From positions 16,732 to 80,731 of the forward strand of contig NZ_JANSUY010000029.1 of the NCBI RefSeq assembly GCF_024741135.1: a stretch of DNA of 64,000 bases, given 5' to 3'. Position numbers and translations under genes: made by a program. Below the pieces are notes generated by a model. It was given only the letters and a program-made list of their open reading frames with translations, was not told where the DNA came from and made no database searches. The DNA is from Aquiflexum gelatinilyticum (GTDB lineage Bacteria; Bacteroidota; Bacteroidia; Cytophagales; Cyclobacteriaceae). This document shows positions 45,384-54,568 of the stretch, in pieces (within the stretch, counting starts at the first letter, position 1; each line of letters begins with the position of its first letter).

Positions 45384-45806
45384 ATGGATTTCAGAAAATT
45401 GGATCAGGATCTTTCAGTCCTTGTAGAGAAAAAAATCGCTTTGAGCAAAATCTCCTATGCCGACGCCGCTTATGATGACATCGAAGAAGAACTCCATGAC
45501 TTGGAGGATGACTTCAATGAAGAATTCGGTGATGAGCTCGAGTCGATTTTGGAAAAAATCTACAACCAACTGAAATCAGACAATGACGTGTTGTTGCCTA
45601 CAGCTTACCTGGCAAATAATTATTCGCCTTTGGCTCCGGATTCTTTTGGCAAAGTGACTTATGAAGTCAAAGGAAAAGAAGGCGTTCCTATCGAATCAGA
45701 GCAGTTTGACAAAATGGATGTCAGGCTGGTCTTTGTTCCAAACCCAGCACGCTTTGTCCTTCAGATCAACGGTAAGTCCATGAAAGACCTTTGGGTGGGG
45801 AGGTAA
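45384..45806 (+). CDS. Hypothetical acidic protein
   Basis: 140 residues without signal peptide or membrane segment. The N-terminal 65 residues are helical and strongly acidic (YDDIEEELHDLEDDFNEEFGDELESILEKIY), and the C-terminal half is beta-rich with LAPDSFGKVTYEVKGKEG and VPNPARFVLQINGKSMKDLW. I believe homologues occur widely in Cytophagales, as hypothetical proteins. No function proposed. It starts 57 bases after the deacetylase stop on the same strand and may be co-transcribed. Confidence 0.75.
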   Translation: MDFRKLDQDLSVLVEKKIALSKISYADAAYDDIEEELHDLEDDFNEEFGDELESILEKIYNQLKSDNDVLLPTAYLANNYSPLAPDSFGKVTYEVKGKEGVPIESEQFDKMDVRLVFVPNPARFVLQINGKSMKDLWVGR

Positions 45807-45879
45807 GTTTTGATTTACGAATTAAGATTTACGAATTGTGATTTGGGAAGTCTGTAAGTAGGAGGTTAGGAAGTTGAAA

Positions 45880-45986
45880 GTTTCCAGTGTTCAGTTGGCA
45901 GTAGTCAGTCGCTGTGGGCAGTTTACAGTGGTGAGAATGCAGTCTGCAGTGATCAGTACAGTTTTCAGTGGTCAGTATTCAGCCAC
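45880..45986. repeat. CAGT-unit tract
   Basis: About a dozen CAGT/TCAGT words at irregular 6-12 base spacing (CCAGTGTTCAGTTGGCAGTA, GTCAGTCGC, TTACAGTGGT, GCAGTCTGCAGTGATCAGTA, TTCAGTGGTCAGTATTCAG). Noncoding. Confidence 0.8.
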
Positions 45987-46074
45987 ATTGATATCAAAAT
46001 CAGTTTTCATTTCCCAATTATAATTCAGCAGCCAAACAAACGAATTCAACTTGGTGGACAGTCGACCGTGGAAC

Positions 46075-46160
46075 TTGGTCAATTAATCAGTTAACCATTT
46101 AACCTTTAACCACTAACCAAATAACCCATTAACCTTTAACCATTCCCCAATTAACCAATC
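46075..46160. repeat. TTAACC-unit tract
   Basis: Repeated TTAACCA words (CAGTTAACCATTTAACC, TTTAACCACTAACC, ATTAACCTTTAACC, AATTAACCAATCACC). It runs into the last codons of trpS. Confidence 0.8.
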
Positions 46161-47134
46161 ACCCCAAATCCCAACTTTTCTCTTACCTTGTTCAAATAAC
46201 TTCTTGCGATGATTTTTGCTTTGGCTTCCCCTTCGGAAAGTCTTGCTTCCAATTCAGAAGGGTGGTTCATAAAGTAATCGTACAGTTTTCTTTCTTCGGC
46301 GTATTTTTCCATAATCAAAGTCATAAACTCCTGCTTTGCGTGGCCATACCCGAAATTTCCCGCAAGGTACTTTGATCGTAATGCAGCCGTTTGGTCTGCA
46401 TTTGCCACCAAAGAATACAATTTAAACACGTTACATGTATCCGGGTTCTTGGGTTCTTCCAATGGCGTACTGTCGGTGATGATGGAGTAGATGTTTTTTT
46501 TCAGTTCCTTTTCAGGAAGGAAAATGTCAATGTAATTGTTGTAGGATTTACTCATCTTCTGTCCATCAGTTCCAGGAATGATCATCACATCTTCACTGAT
46601 GCGGGCCTCAGGAATGACTAGGATTTCTTCTTCCACGCGATTATTGAAGGTCGTTGCGATGTCTCTTGCAATTTCCAAATGTTGGAGTTGGTCTTTTCCG
46701 ACAGGGACAATATTCGCCCCATAAAGTAAAATATCTGCAGCCATCAACACCGGATAGGTAAAAAGACCTGCATTCACGTCTGCCAACCTGTCCGACTTGT
46801 CTTTGAAGCTATGTGCATTGGCAAGCATGGGATAGGGCGTAAAGCAACTCAGGTACCAGGTCAATTCAGTTACCTCAGGAATCATCGATTGCCTGTAAAA
46901 AACCGTTTTGCTGATGTCCAAACCGAAAGCCAACCAAGCTGCCGCTACTGCCAATGTATTCTCTTTTCTCAGATTCCCATCCTTGATAGAGGTCAGGGAA
47001 TGCAGGTCTGCAATGAATATATAAGAATCGTTATTGTCTCTTTTGGTTAACTCGATAGCAGGGACGATCGCACCCAATATGTTTCCAAGATGGGGCTTGC
47101 CTGAACTCTGTATGCCTGTCAGTACTCTTGCCAT
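46151..47134 (-). CDS. trpS: Tryptophanyl-tRNA synthetase
   Basis: 327 residues of class I TrpRS. The HIGH-type motif is SGKPHLGN at residues 11-18 and the KMSKS motif is GQKMSKSYNN near residue 196. GKDQLQHLEIARDIA, between them, and the tail LNKVREKLGFG are typical. It charges tRNA-Trp with tryptophan. The last codons lie in a TTAACC-rich repeat tract, so this tract is partly coding. Confidence 0.97.
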   Translation of the reverse strand: MARVLTGIQSSGKPHLGNILGAIVPAIELTKRDNNDSYIFIADLHSLTSIKDGNLRKENTLAVAAAWLAFGLDISKTVFYRQSMIPEVTELTWYLSCFTPYPMLANAHSFKDKSDRLADVNAGLFTYPVLMAADILLYGANIVPVGKDQLQHLEIARDIATTFNNRVEEEILVIPEARISEDVMIIPGTDGQKMSKSYNNYIDIFLPEKELKKNIYSIITDSTPLEEPKNPDTCNVFKLYSLVANADQTAALRSKYLAGNFGYGHAKQEFMTLIMEKYAEERKLYDYFMNHPSELEARLSEGEAKAKIIARSYLNKVREKLGFGVIG

Positions 47135-47205
47135 TGTTTTAAAATTTGGCGCAAAATAAATAAATCAGGGTACAATTCGCTGGTTTTTTATCGTTATTTA
47201 CCAGT

Positions 47206-48300
47206 ATGAAAAAAATTGCATTCTATCTCACGACACTCATCTTGCTGACTATGAGCAGCCTTCCTCTCGCTGGCCAGACAATTGAAAGAAAGACGCTGAC
47301 TTGGGAAAAGAGAAAAATTGATATCGGTGCCGTATTGCAGGAAAAAGGAGCAGTTGAAGCGGAGTTTTTTGCGCTGAATGAAAATCAGGACAGCATCTAT
47401 ATCACAGATATTTTTACAGATTGTGGCTGTACCACCGTCCAATATACCAAGGATACCTTGGTCAATGGGCAAATAGCTTCTCTCAAAGTAAAGTTCGACC
47501 CTGACCAAAAAGGAGGGGAATTTTCCAAAGGCATTATTGTCAGGACCAATTTGGATATCTATGGGGATACTTTGTTTTTGGAAGGAATCAACATGCCGAT
47601 TCCCGAAAATGCTGAAATGGCTTTTCCCCACCGTGTCGGGACTTTGGGTTTTAGGCTGACAGCTGTCAATATGGGTTATATTTTTACCAACGAACCAAAG
47701 GTCAAATATGTGGAGGTCTATAATTTTGGAAACAGCCCCATCGGTTTCAAAGAGGTTCAGGATAAAATCCCCAATTATATGGCGGTATCATTGGAACCTA
47801 GCCAACTTCAACCTTTGCAAAGAGGACTTTTGGTAATGACATATGATGGAGCTGCCAAAAATGACCTGGGCTTTTTTGATGAGGTCATCAGCATCGGGCT
47901 AGATCGGGATGACCTGAACCTTGGTATCAGGGTGATGTCTGTGGTCTATGAATACTTTCAACCTGTGCCAAAAAGCCTGGAAAACAGGGTTCCGAAATTG
48001 GGAATTGCCAATGTAGAGATTGACTTGAGGGAGATTTCTGCCAATTCCAAAGTGTCCCGATCCATCACTATGACCAATATGGGACAGGAACCGCTGAATA
48101 TCAGAAAAGTGGCAACCAACTGTGATTGTGTAGAAATTGAATTGGATAAAAATGACCTTCAATCAGGAGAAAGCACTGAACTCAGGTTTACCTTTGATCC
48201 CAAAGGAAGAAGGGGAATCGACCATAAGCACATCTCCATTTTCAGTAACGATCCTTTGAATCCTGTTAGGACAATAGTGGTAAGGAGTAGTGTGAAATAG
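47206..48300 (+). CDS. DUF1573 secreted protein, two domains
   Basis: 364 residues: signal peptide ending SLPLAGQ, then an Ig-like DUF1573 domain with DCGCTTVQYTKDTL...KFDPDQKGG and a second with NCDCVEIELDKNDL...FTFDPKGRRG. The Cys pairs DCGC and NCDC and the Gly-rich turns are the family mark. Bacteroidota encode many such proteins, usually of unknown role on the cell surface or in the periplasm. Solitary gene, divergent from trpS with 71 bases between. Confidence 0.87.
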   Translation: MKKIAFYLTTLILLTMSSLPLAGQTIERKTLTWEKRKIDIGAVLQEKGAVEAEFFALNENQDSIYITDIFTDCGCTTVQYTKDTLVNGQIASLKVKFDPDQKGGEFSKGIIVRTNLDIYGDTLFLEGINMPIPENAEMAFPHRVGTLGFRLTAVNMGYIFTNEPKVKYVEVYNFGNSPIGFKEVQDKIPNYMAVSLEPSQLQPLQRGLLVMTYDGAAKNDLGFFDEVISIGLDRDDLNLGIRVMSVVYEYFQPVPKSLENRVPKLGIANVEIDLREISANSKVSRSITMTNMGQEPLNIRKVATNCDCVEIELDKNDLQSGESTELRFTFDPKGRRGIDHKHISIFSNDPLNPVRTIVVRSSVK

Positions 48301-48700
48301 ATGGTCAGGTTCAACTTCGAAAGGGAAAAACATTTTCTTTTATCAAAGAATAGTCCTTTAAATGAGAAATTTTACTTATTCTAATTTTTAAAAAGGTATT
48401 TTGTTTTAGAAGTAACTTGGAGTGATCCTTCTTTATATCCTGAACATGAAAGGTTATTTTTCCATTCGGAACTGAGATTACTTTCCGTCGGTTTGAGACC
48501 GATCAAAGCACTGTTTTTTAATTTTGGCCAAATTGGAGAATATCAAAAATCATCAATTGAAAAAGTGAAAAATTGAACTCATTCATTTTAAAATCGTATT
48601 AAAATTAGGGATTTTCAATACTTTGGTACGATAAATGTTTAAATTTAGAGTAATCAGAAATCCTGAAGTTTTATATTTTCAACTTAAATAAAATACAGCT
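48301..48700. other. 400-base gap, no gene seen
   Basis: AT-rich, with a small hairpin CGGTTTGAGACCG near 48489. Nothing else stands out. The YtxH promoter is probably in the right part. Confidence 0.5.
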
Positions 48701-48958
48701 ATGAGTTCAACAAAATTTATTTTAGGAGCATTGGTAGGTGCAGTGATCGGTGTTCAGATAGGAATATTGATTGCACCGGATAAAGGTGAAAATACCAGAA
48801 AAAAAATCACCAAGAAGAGTGGAGAATACCTTGACGAAGCAACAGGAAAACTCAATTCGTTTTTTGAAGGGCTTACCAAAAAGGTATCCGATGTGAGCAA
48901 TGAAGTTGACAAATTGGCTAGAAAGGCCAAGTCTGAAGTGGATAAGGTTACGAAATGA
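48701..48958 (+). CDS. YtxH-domain protein
   Basis: 85 residues: N-terminal membrane helix FILGALVGAVIGVQIGILIAP followed by DKGENTRKKI, the YtxH signature, and a long amphipathic charged helix. Related proteins in Firmicutes are stress-induced, but the function is unknown. Solitary gene with a terminator. Confidence 0.88.
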   Translation: MSSTKFILGALVGAVIGVQIGILIAPDKGENTRKKITKKSGEYLDEATGKLNSFFEGLTKKVSDVSNEVDKLARKAKSEVDKVTK

Positions 48959-48971
48959 TCAAATTCAGAAA

Positions 48972-49003
48972 ATAAAAAGGGGGATATTTTCCCTCTTTTT
49001 ATT
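48972..49003 (+). terminator. Terminator of the YtxH gene
   Basis: AAAAAGGGGGA and TTCCCTCTTTTT pair with one mismatch before a T-run. Confidence 0.85.
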
Positions 49004-49181
49004 TTCTTTCAACCTACAAATCAAAATTTTTTCATAAAAATGAAATCCCTGCATTTCAGATTTTGATAACTCAAATCGAGTCAAGCGGTTTTTAACTTTT
49101 GTTACGTTTTCAATTTATTATTTGGGAAAATATCAAGTAGAAAGTATTTTTTTTATCTTTTAGGAATAATCAACCCAACAA

Positions 49182-51128
49182 ATGTTTGTCAAAGTATTTT
49201 TGGTTTGCTCCATCACTTTTATTTCCTTAAGCCTTTTGGGACAAGAAAATGTCAGTGACTACCCTATTAGAATTAACTCGGCGCCGGATTATCCTATAGG
49301 TGAGCATATTTCCTTTTGGAAAGACAATGGAAATTCTGCTCCGGAAGAAGCCTTACGAAAATTTCAACATGGCTCTTTTTCTCAACTTGCGCATCCCACC
49401 TTGTTCAACAAAGGATATACTGAGTCCATTTGGTGGTTTGCATTCCGGATTGAAAATGAGCTTGACTCTAAAAACACAGTCATTTTCAGTCCTGCAGGTG
49501 CTGCAATAAGAGAAGGAACCTTGTATACTTTTGATAATAATGGGAAGCTTATAAAAACGGCTTATTCGGGATTTATCCATGCAGGTCAATCGCGGGATAT
49601 GCATTCGAGGTTGAATTCCTATGAATTGATTCTTCCTGCAGGAGAAGGCTTTACATACCTTTTCAAACTAGATAGCAGGGGATTGAATACCTATGTGCCT
49701 TTTTACCTAGATGAACCCAATTCCTATTGGGAATATGAAATCAGCAGGACAGCATTTTTTGGGACCGTTACCGGCGTTCTCGTGATGGCAGCATTATTCG
49801 GATTGTTTTTGTGGGCCTATTTCAGCGAAAAGCTGTACATCATCTTTGTAGGATATTTGCTTTCCTGCCTTGCTTTGATCCTTGAAGAAGACGGTTTTCT
49901 TTTTCTTTGGATTTATGGGGATTACCTTGGAAGATTTTCATCGATCATCATCCCGTTTTTCAGCCTGATGATGTCAGGAATGCTCGTGATATTCATCATC
50001 CGTTTTTTTAATTTAAATGCCGGAAAAAATAAGCTCCATACTTACAGTGTCCAATACATCAAGGCAGTTTTTACCTTTAGCCTTTTGCTTTTTTCTACTT
50101 TGCTCTTTGAGTGGAACCCAAAGTTGAACCTGATTCTGACAGGGACCGGGTTATCACTTTCTTTTACCAATATGTTGTTGGTGATACTGATTACTTTTTT
50201 CCAGATCAAAGCAAAAAAAGAAATCGCCTATTATATCCTGTTGGCCAACCTGATGTTGGTTTTTGGATTTACTAACTACATTCTGAATCTGACAGCAGTG
50301 ACCGATTGGCATCCCCTAAAGCCAAACGGATTGATAGTAGGGTCCATTTTCAATGTTATTTTACTTACAATCGGGATTATCCATAGGTACTATTTTATGA
50401 AAAAGGAAAAGGAACTGTTGGACCGACAGTTTATAGAACAGGAAAGGAATATAGCAAGAAGTATCATCGAAGCACAGGAGCGGGAACGGCAAAGAATAGC
50501 CAAAGACCTTCACGATGACCTTGGGGGTTTGCTTGCATTGATCAAATTGAAAGTAGATAGCTTGTATTTGGAAGCAGAGGCTATGCAGAAGGAATCGAAG
50601 ACAGGATTGGCCGAAACCCAGAAATTACTCACTATGGCAATCCATGACCTCAGGTTTATTTCCCATGAACTGATGCCAATGGAAGCTGCCGAAAAACGGT
50701 TAAAAACGATGGTGTCAGAGGTACTTGACTTGGTAAAGATCCAAAACAAAATTTCCATTACCTATAATATTGAAGATTTACCTTACCTTACTTTGGATAC
50801 AAAAATCAATCTTTTCAGAATCATCAAAGAACTGCTTAATAACATTATCAAGCATGCTGAAGCCAAAGAGGCTGATATTCAGTTATTCTATGATGAGATT
50901 GATCAGACAGTGACATTGATTGTAACTGATGATGGTAAAGGTATTCCCAAGGAAATTTTGGATAAACCCAATGACGGCATGGGACTAAGAAATCTCCAAA
51001 AAAGAGTTGACTATCTTAGAGGAAATTTACATTTTGATTCCAATATAAATGGCACCACAGTTATAGTCACTATTCCATTTCAACAGATCACCCAAACCAA
51101 TGAGTACACAGATAATTATAGCAGATGA
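49182..51128 (+). CDS. 7TM-DISM sensor histidine kinase (HisKA_3)
   Basis: 648 residues: signal peptide (to about residue 20), an extracellular jelly-roll sensor of the 7TMR-DISM extracellular type (residues about 30-170; KGYTESIWWFAFRIEN), seven membrane helices (about 185-400), a short coiled segment, HisKA_3 dimerisation domain RQRIAKDLHDDLGGLLAL with phospho-acceptor His444, and HATPase_c with NIIKHAEAKE, DDGKGIP and GMGLRNLQKRV. DISM sensors are thought to bind carbohydrates. The last 29 bases overlap the response regulator, so the two form a two-component system. Its signal is unknown; three tandem surface lipoproteins follow downstream. Confidence 0.94.
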   Translation: MFVKVFLVCSITFISLSLLGQENVSDYPIRINSAPDYPIGEHISFWKDNGNSAPEEALRKFQHGSFSQLAHPTLFNKGYTESIWWFAFRIENELDSKNTVIFSPAGAAIREGTLYTFDNNGKLIKTAYSGFIHAGQSRDMHSRLNSYELILPAGEGFTYLFKLDSRGLNTYVPFYLDEPNSYWEYEISRTAFFGTVTGVLVMAALFGLFLWAYFSEKLYIIFVGYLLSCLALILEEDGFLFLWIYGDYLGRFSSIIIPFFSLMMSGMLVIFIIRFFNLNAGKNKLHTYSVQYIKAVFTFSLLLFSTLLFEWNPKLNLILTGTGLSLSFTNMLLVILITFFQIKAKKEIAYYILLANLMLVFGFTNYILNLTAVTDWHPLKPNGLIVGSIFNVILLTIGIIHRYYFMKKEKELLDRQFIEQERNIARSIIEAQERERQRIAKDLHDDLGGLLALIKLKVDSLYLEAEAMQKESKTGLAETQKLLTMAIHDLRFISHELMPMEAAEKRLKTMVSEVLDLVKIQNKISITYNIEDLPYLTLDTKINLFRIIKELLNNIIKHAEAKEADIQLFYDEIDQTVTLIVTDDGKGIPKEILDKPNDGMGLRNLQKRVDYLRGNLHFDSNINGTTVIVTIPFQQITQTNEYTDNYSR

Positions 51129-51738
51129 CCATGAATTATTTACTTCAGGCTTAGACAATCTTGTCAGTACAAATCCAAATATCAAGGTATTGGCGCATTT
51201 CAGAAACGGTAAAGAAGTCCTTTCTTACTTAGAACGTGGAAACAAAGCTGATGTGTTGATCCTAGACCTCAATATGCCTGTGATGGACGGACTTCAATTG
51301 CTTGGGCATTTGCAGCGGGATTATCCGGTTATTAAGAAGCTCGTGATCAGTATGCACCAAACAACATCTTCTATTGAGTTGTGCAAAAACCTTGGTGCTG
51401 ATGGTTTTATTGGCAAAGACTCCTCACTTCATGTAATGTTGAATGCCCTGAATGTAATTATTGAAGGAGGTAAATTTTTTCAGGAATCCAATCAAGTGGT
51501 TTTTGATTCCGAAGGAAAGGGCTTTTACGAAAAACTAAATCATCAATATAAGCTTTCAAAACGGGAGGTTGATATTATCCAACTTATCCTCAATCAATAT
51601 GAAAGCAGCGAAATCGCTGATAAACTCAACCTCAGCCCGCTTACAGTAAAAACCCATCGCAAGAACATTTTCAGAAAACTTGGAGTCAGGAACCTGGCTG
51701 GATTGGTTGCATTGGTCAAAGACCATCCAAGGTTGTGA
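51100..51738 (+). CDS. NarL/LuxR-type response regulator
   Basis: 212 residues: receiver domain with acidic pocket ADDHE and phospho-acceptor Asp56 (VLILDLNMPVMDG), then switch residues in ISMHQTT and GKDSS, and a C-terminal LuxR helix-turn-helix LSKREVDIIQLI...ESSEIADKLNLSPLTVKTHRKNIFRKLGVRNLAGLV. Both parts are intact. It overlaps the upstream kinase by 29 bases and is translationally coupled to it. Direct targets cannot be read from sequence; the three following genes are candidates by position. Confidence 0.95.
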   Translation: MSTQIIIADDHELFTSGLDNLVSTNPNIKVLAHFRNGKEVLSYLERGNKADVLILDLNMPVMDGLQLLGHLQRDYPVIKKLVISMHQTTSSIELCKNLGADGFIGKDSSLHVMLNALNVIIEGGKFFQESNQVVFDSEGKGFYEKLNHQYKLSKREVDIIQLILNQYESSEIADKLNLSPLTVKTHRKNIFRKLGVRNLAGLVALVKDHPRL

Positions 51739-51851
51739 GGTAAGGGACTTATTTTTCTTAGATATTTTGGCCAGGACAGGATTAAATATATTTTGCTTTA
51801 AAAAGGATCAACTCGGAAAAAGTTGTAGTTCAATTTAACCGTCCAATTATT

Positions 51852-51878
51852 TTTACTCCTTTTGGGGTATTTTTTTAA
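51852..51878 (+). terminator. Weak terminator before the lipoprotein cluster
   Basis: TACTCC and GGGGTA pair around TTTT, with a T-run after. The loop and right arm match the stronger hairpin at 54152. Confidence 0.5.
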
Positions 51879-51922
51879 GGTGCAATTCATTGGAATTTTA
51901 GGTTGAAAAAAAACTATCAACC

Positions 51923-54037
51923 ATGAAGAAAAACGCATTTGCCTTAATCGGACTTCTTTTTTTATTGATGGTCTCGTTTTCCTGTTCTGATGAGGAAACG
52001 ACTCCTACTGTCCCTGTTATTAATGATCCGAATTATACCCTAAATAAACCCAAAGACCAGGTTTATCCCTACGAGATTGTCTCGGTGGAGGTATCAGGTT
52101 TGAGTGATCTAAAAACCGAATATGACGGAAAATTCGGCAGTTTGGCCATTAAACTTTCCAAAGGAACAGGGAATAATTTGGTTTTTTTGGTTCCTGACAT
52201 CAATGAAGGAAAGCAGACCTTTGAGCTTTCGCTCAACAGCAACAAAAAAACCCTGGATTTTACTGTATTGAAATTGCCCGATCTCGGGAATCCTGAAACT
52301 GTACTTGCCGGAATATTAACAGGTGCCAAAGGCCAACTTACCTCGATGGATCAAAATCCGGGTTTGTCCGATCAAGTGGCCAAACAACAGGAATGGGTGA
52401 CATTATTCGAGCAAGAAATCGCCAAATTAAGTACCAAGGAAAGACTGGAAACTATAGGCGTACTCAAAATCAATAACCTTTTTCGGACCCTTTCCGCAAA
52501 TCCTTCTGGAAAATATGCCTGGGCCTGTACTGCAGAAAGTGGAGAGGTCTTTCTGAAATACCTGAATGAGGTAGTTTTTGATCAAAGTATGGTTGACAAG
52601 CTGGTACAGGCGCCATCCAATGCTGTAGCGAAAGCGGCCGCCATAACCGCTGTTTTAAATATGCGTTCCAATTTCATCCAATTGAAAGAACAGGCTTTGA
52701 AAGTGACGGATTGTAAAGTACTCCGGACCATTGGGATTGATGAGTCGGGCGCAAGGGTTTTGGCCGTTTCCAATGATACTCCTGTGAAATTTGAAAGTGG
52801 AAAGGCTTTTGCTTTGAAAATATATGGAAGTTACCAAGCGCTCAACCAAGGTGACAAGACATCAACCATTGCGCTGCTTACCCAACTTTCCTCGGGAATA
52901 GAAAAAATAGGGGAACATGTTGACAAAGTCATCACAGCAACCGCAGCACTTAAGTCCAGGTTTTCACTAAGCCAACCTAATCTGGAGTCTGGAGATAAAA
53001 TGCAGCTGCCTACCAATCCCGAAAAGGAAGTGAAACCCATTGACAATCCTGTCGCCAAAGCCGAAAACATCAGTAGCGATCAGGTCACATTGAAGTCAAT
53101 CGCTTCTTTGGCGGAGGCCATTTCCATTAATTTTGAAAGCAAAAAAGGAGGAGATCAGGCATTTACTTTTGATTTGACTCTGGAGGATGGCCCTCTAAAA
53201 GTAAAAAAGACCGTTAATGCCTCTATCCTTCTCAATTGTACCTTGGCTGTGACGGTAAATGTTTCAGGAGGTTCGGCTACCCTTCAAGTTACAGGAGGAC
53301 TAGCCCCATTTACTTACACTTGGAGCAACAATGGTACAGGAAATAGTCAAACTGGCTTAAATCCCGGAAATTATACCATAAAAGTAACCGATGCATTGGG
53401 TTGTGAAGTGACCAAAGAATTCACCGTTCAGGAAGAGGCTATGGTAGGTACAGTCACTGATGTTGACGGGAATCAATACGCTACCATCAAAATCGGAACC
53501 CAAGTCTGGATGGCTGAAAACCTAAAAACTTCAAAATTTGCTGATGGAACTGATATACCCAATGTGACCACAAACGCGCAATGGATGGCACAAACTACTG
53601 CTGCTTTTTCCTACTATAACAACGATGTCACCAACAACGAAAAATACGGAAAGCTCTACAATTGGTATGCCGCCACTTGTTGCGCTATCTGTCCTCAAGG
53701 ATGGCATGTGCCTACCCAAGAAGATTGGGAAAAAATGAGGTCATTTTTGCTGCCAAATTCAGGAAATAAATTGAAATCGATCACAGGTTGGAGGGAATCT
53801 GAAATAGCAGGAACGCAAGGAACAAACGAAAGTGGATTTAATGCCTTGCCAGGAGGTGTGCGTGGATTCGGAGGCAATTTCTTTTCCTTGACAGAATATG
53901 GACACTGGTGGATGAACAAATCTACCAATGCAACGACAGCACCCTATATTATCCTTTCATTTAATCAATCCATTGTATCGCAATCCAATTTTAATCCAAA
54001 ATGGAATGGCGCAGCCATTAGATGTGTCAAGGATTAA
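51923..54037 (+). CDS. Large SprB-like/FISUMP lipoprotein, paralogue 1
   Basis: 704 residues. Lipobox FSC with Cys21, then SDEETTP, which matches the lipoprotein export signal for surface display in Bacteroidota. An N-terminal IPT/TIG-like beta domain (VSGLSDLKTEYDG...LVFLVPDINEGKQTFELS) is followed by a helical middle domain and a SprB-repeat-like Ig domain (GGLAPFTYTWSNNGTG...NPGNYTIKVTDALGCEV). The end is a FISUMP domain (DVDGNQYATIKIGTQVWMAENLKT...YGKLYNWYAATC...CPQGWHVPTQEDW...GAAIRCVKD). Two closely related paralogues follow. Function unknown; glycan binding or adhesion is plausible for the SprB-FISUMP combination. Confidence 0.85.
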   Translation: MKKNAFALIGLLFLLMVSFSCSDEETTPTVPVINDPNYTLNKPKDQVYPYEIVSVEVSGLSDLKTEYDGKFGSLAIKLSKGTGNNLVFLVPDINEGKQTFELSLNSNKKTLDFTVLKLPDLGNPETVLAGILTGAKGQLTSMDQNPGLSDQVAKQQEWVTLFEQEIAKLSTKERLETIGVLKINNLFRTLSANPSGKYAWACTAESGEVFLKYLNEVVFDQSMVDKLVQAPSNAVAKAAAITAVLNMRSNFIQLKEQALKVTDCKVLRTIGIDESGARVLAVSNDTPVKFESGKAFALKIYGSYQALNQGDKTSTIALLTQLSSGIEKIGEHVDKVITATAALKSRFSLSQPNLESGDKMQLPTNPEKEVKPIDNPVAKAENISSDQVTLKSIASLAEAISINFESKKGGDQAFTFDLTLEDGPLKVKKTVNASILLNCTLAVTVNVSGGSATLQVTGGLAPFTYTWSNNGTGNSQTGLNPGNYTIKVTDALGCEVTKEFTVQEEAMVGTVTDVDGNQYATIKIGTQVWMAENLKTSKFADGTDIPNVTTNAQWMAQTTAAFSYYNNDVTNNEKYGKLYNWYAATCCAICPQGWHVPTQEDWEKMRSFLLPNSGNKLKSITGWRESEIAGTQGTNESGFNALPGGVRGFGGNFFSLTEYGHWWMNKSTNATTAPYIILSFNQSIVSQSNFNPKWNGAAIRCVKD

Positions 54038-54151
54038 CGCTGTTGGAAAGCTTTTAATTTGACATTTCTGTGAATTGGTAAGACTTTGGATACGGCAGTT
54101 TATACAGATGGATCTTTGATAAAGCTATCCTTATTATTTCCTTGGATCGGC

Positions 54152-54181
54152 AAAAAATACTCCTTTTGGGGTATTTTTTAC
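54152..54181 (+). terminator. Terminator after paralogue 1
   Basis: AAAAAATACTCC-TTTT-GGGGTATTTTTT: a 12-bp stem with one G-U pair and a T-run. The core also occurs at 51854-51869. Confidence 0.85.
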
Positions 54182-54283
54182 TGACTTTGTTCCATCGATA
54201 TTTATGATATTAATAACCGAAAAGATTTATTTGACATCAATTCCATGATAGACTTACCCTTTGTTGAACATTTTTTTGACCAA

Positions 54284-54319
54284 TGCTGTTGCTGATTTTT
54301 TCGGCAGCAGCTTTTTTTA
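54284..54319 (+). terminator. Second terminator in the same gap
   Basis: GCTGTTGC and GCAGCAGC pair (one G-U) around TGATTTTTTCG, followed by seven T. It has no gene directly upstream. Confidence 0.75.
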
Positions 54320-54568
54320 TGAAAATCTGAGAAATGAAATAAAACTGAATTTAACTTTAACCGATTTTTACAAATAAGAAAAGACCATATGAGATTATTA
54401 AAAATCACCAAAATCATTTTTTGAGTTTTCATTTTTTGCCAAACAAAGACCTCTTTTTAGTCTTTGGAATGTCAAAGGTTAGGTAACTTTATTGTACAAA
54501 ATCAAATGCTTTAATTGAGTTTGATGAATGTAGGCCGGACCATTTGAATTCCAAAAACCTGAATAGCG

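Larger units (their letters stand above)
54038..54568. other. 531-base gap with two terminators, possible small RNA
   Basis: A hairpin terminator at 54152-54181 ends paralogue 1. A second one at 54284-54318 has no coding gene before it, leaving about 100 bases that might be a small RNA. The promoter of paralogue 2 lies to the right. Confidence 0.5.

Noticed and set aside
45880..46160. CRISPR array
   Set aside because: Words are 4-7 bases with irregular spacing; no repeats of 25-40 bases, no unique spacers of even length and no cas genes.
48480..48510. Small hairpin CGGTTTGAGACCG as RNA gene or terminator
   Set aside because: Five-base arms without a T-run and no conserved context.
54202..54432. 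Minus-strand reading frame of 76 codons
   Set aside because: It crosses a plus-strand terminator hairpin and has low-complexity composition without a plausible start context.
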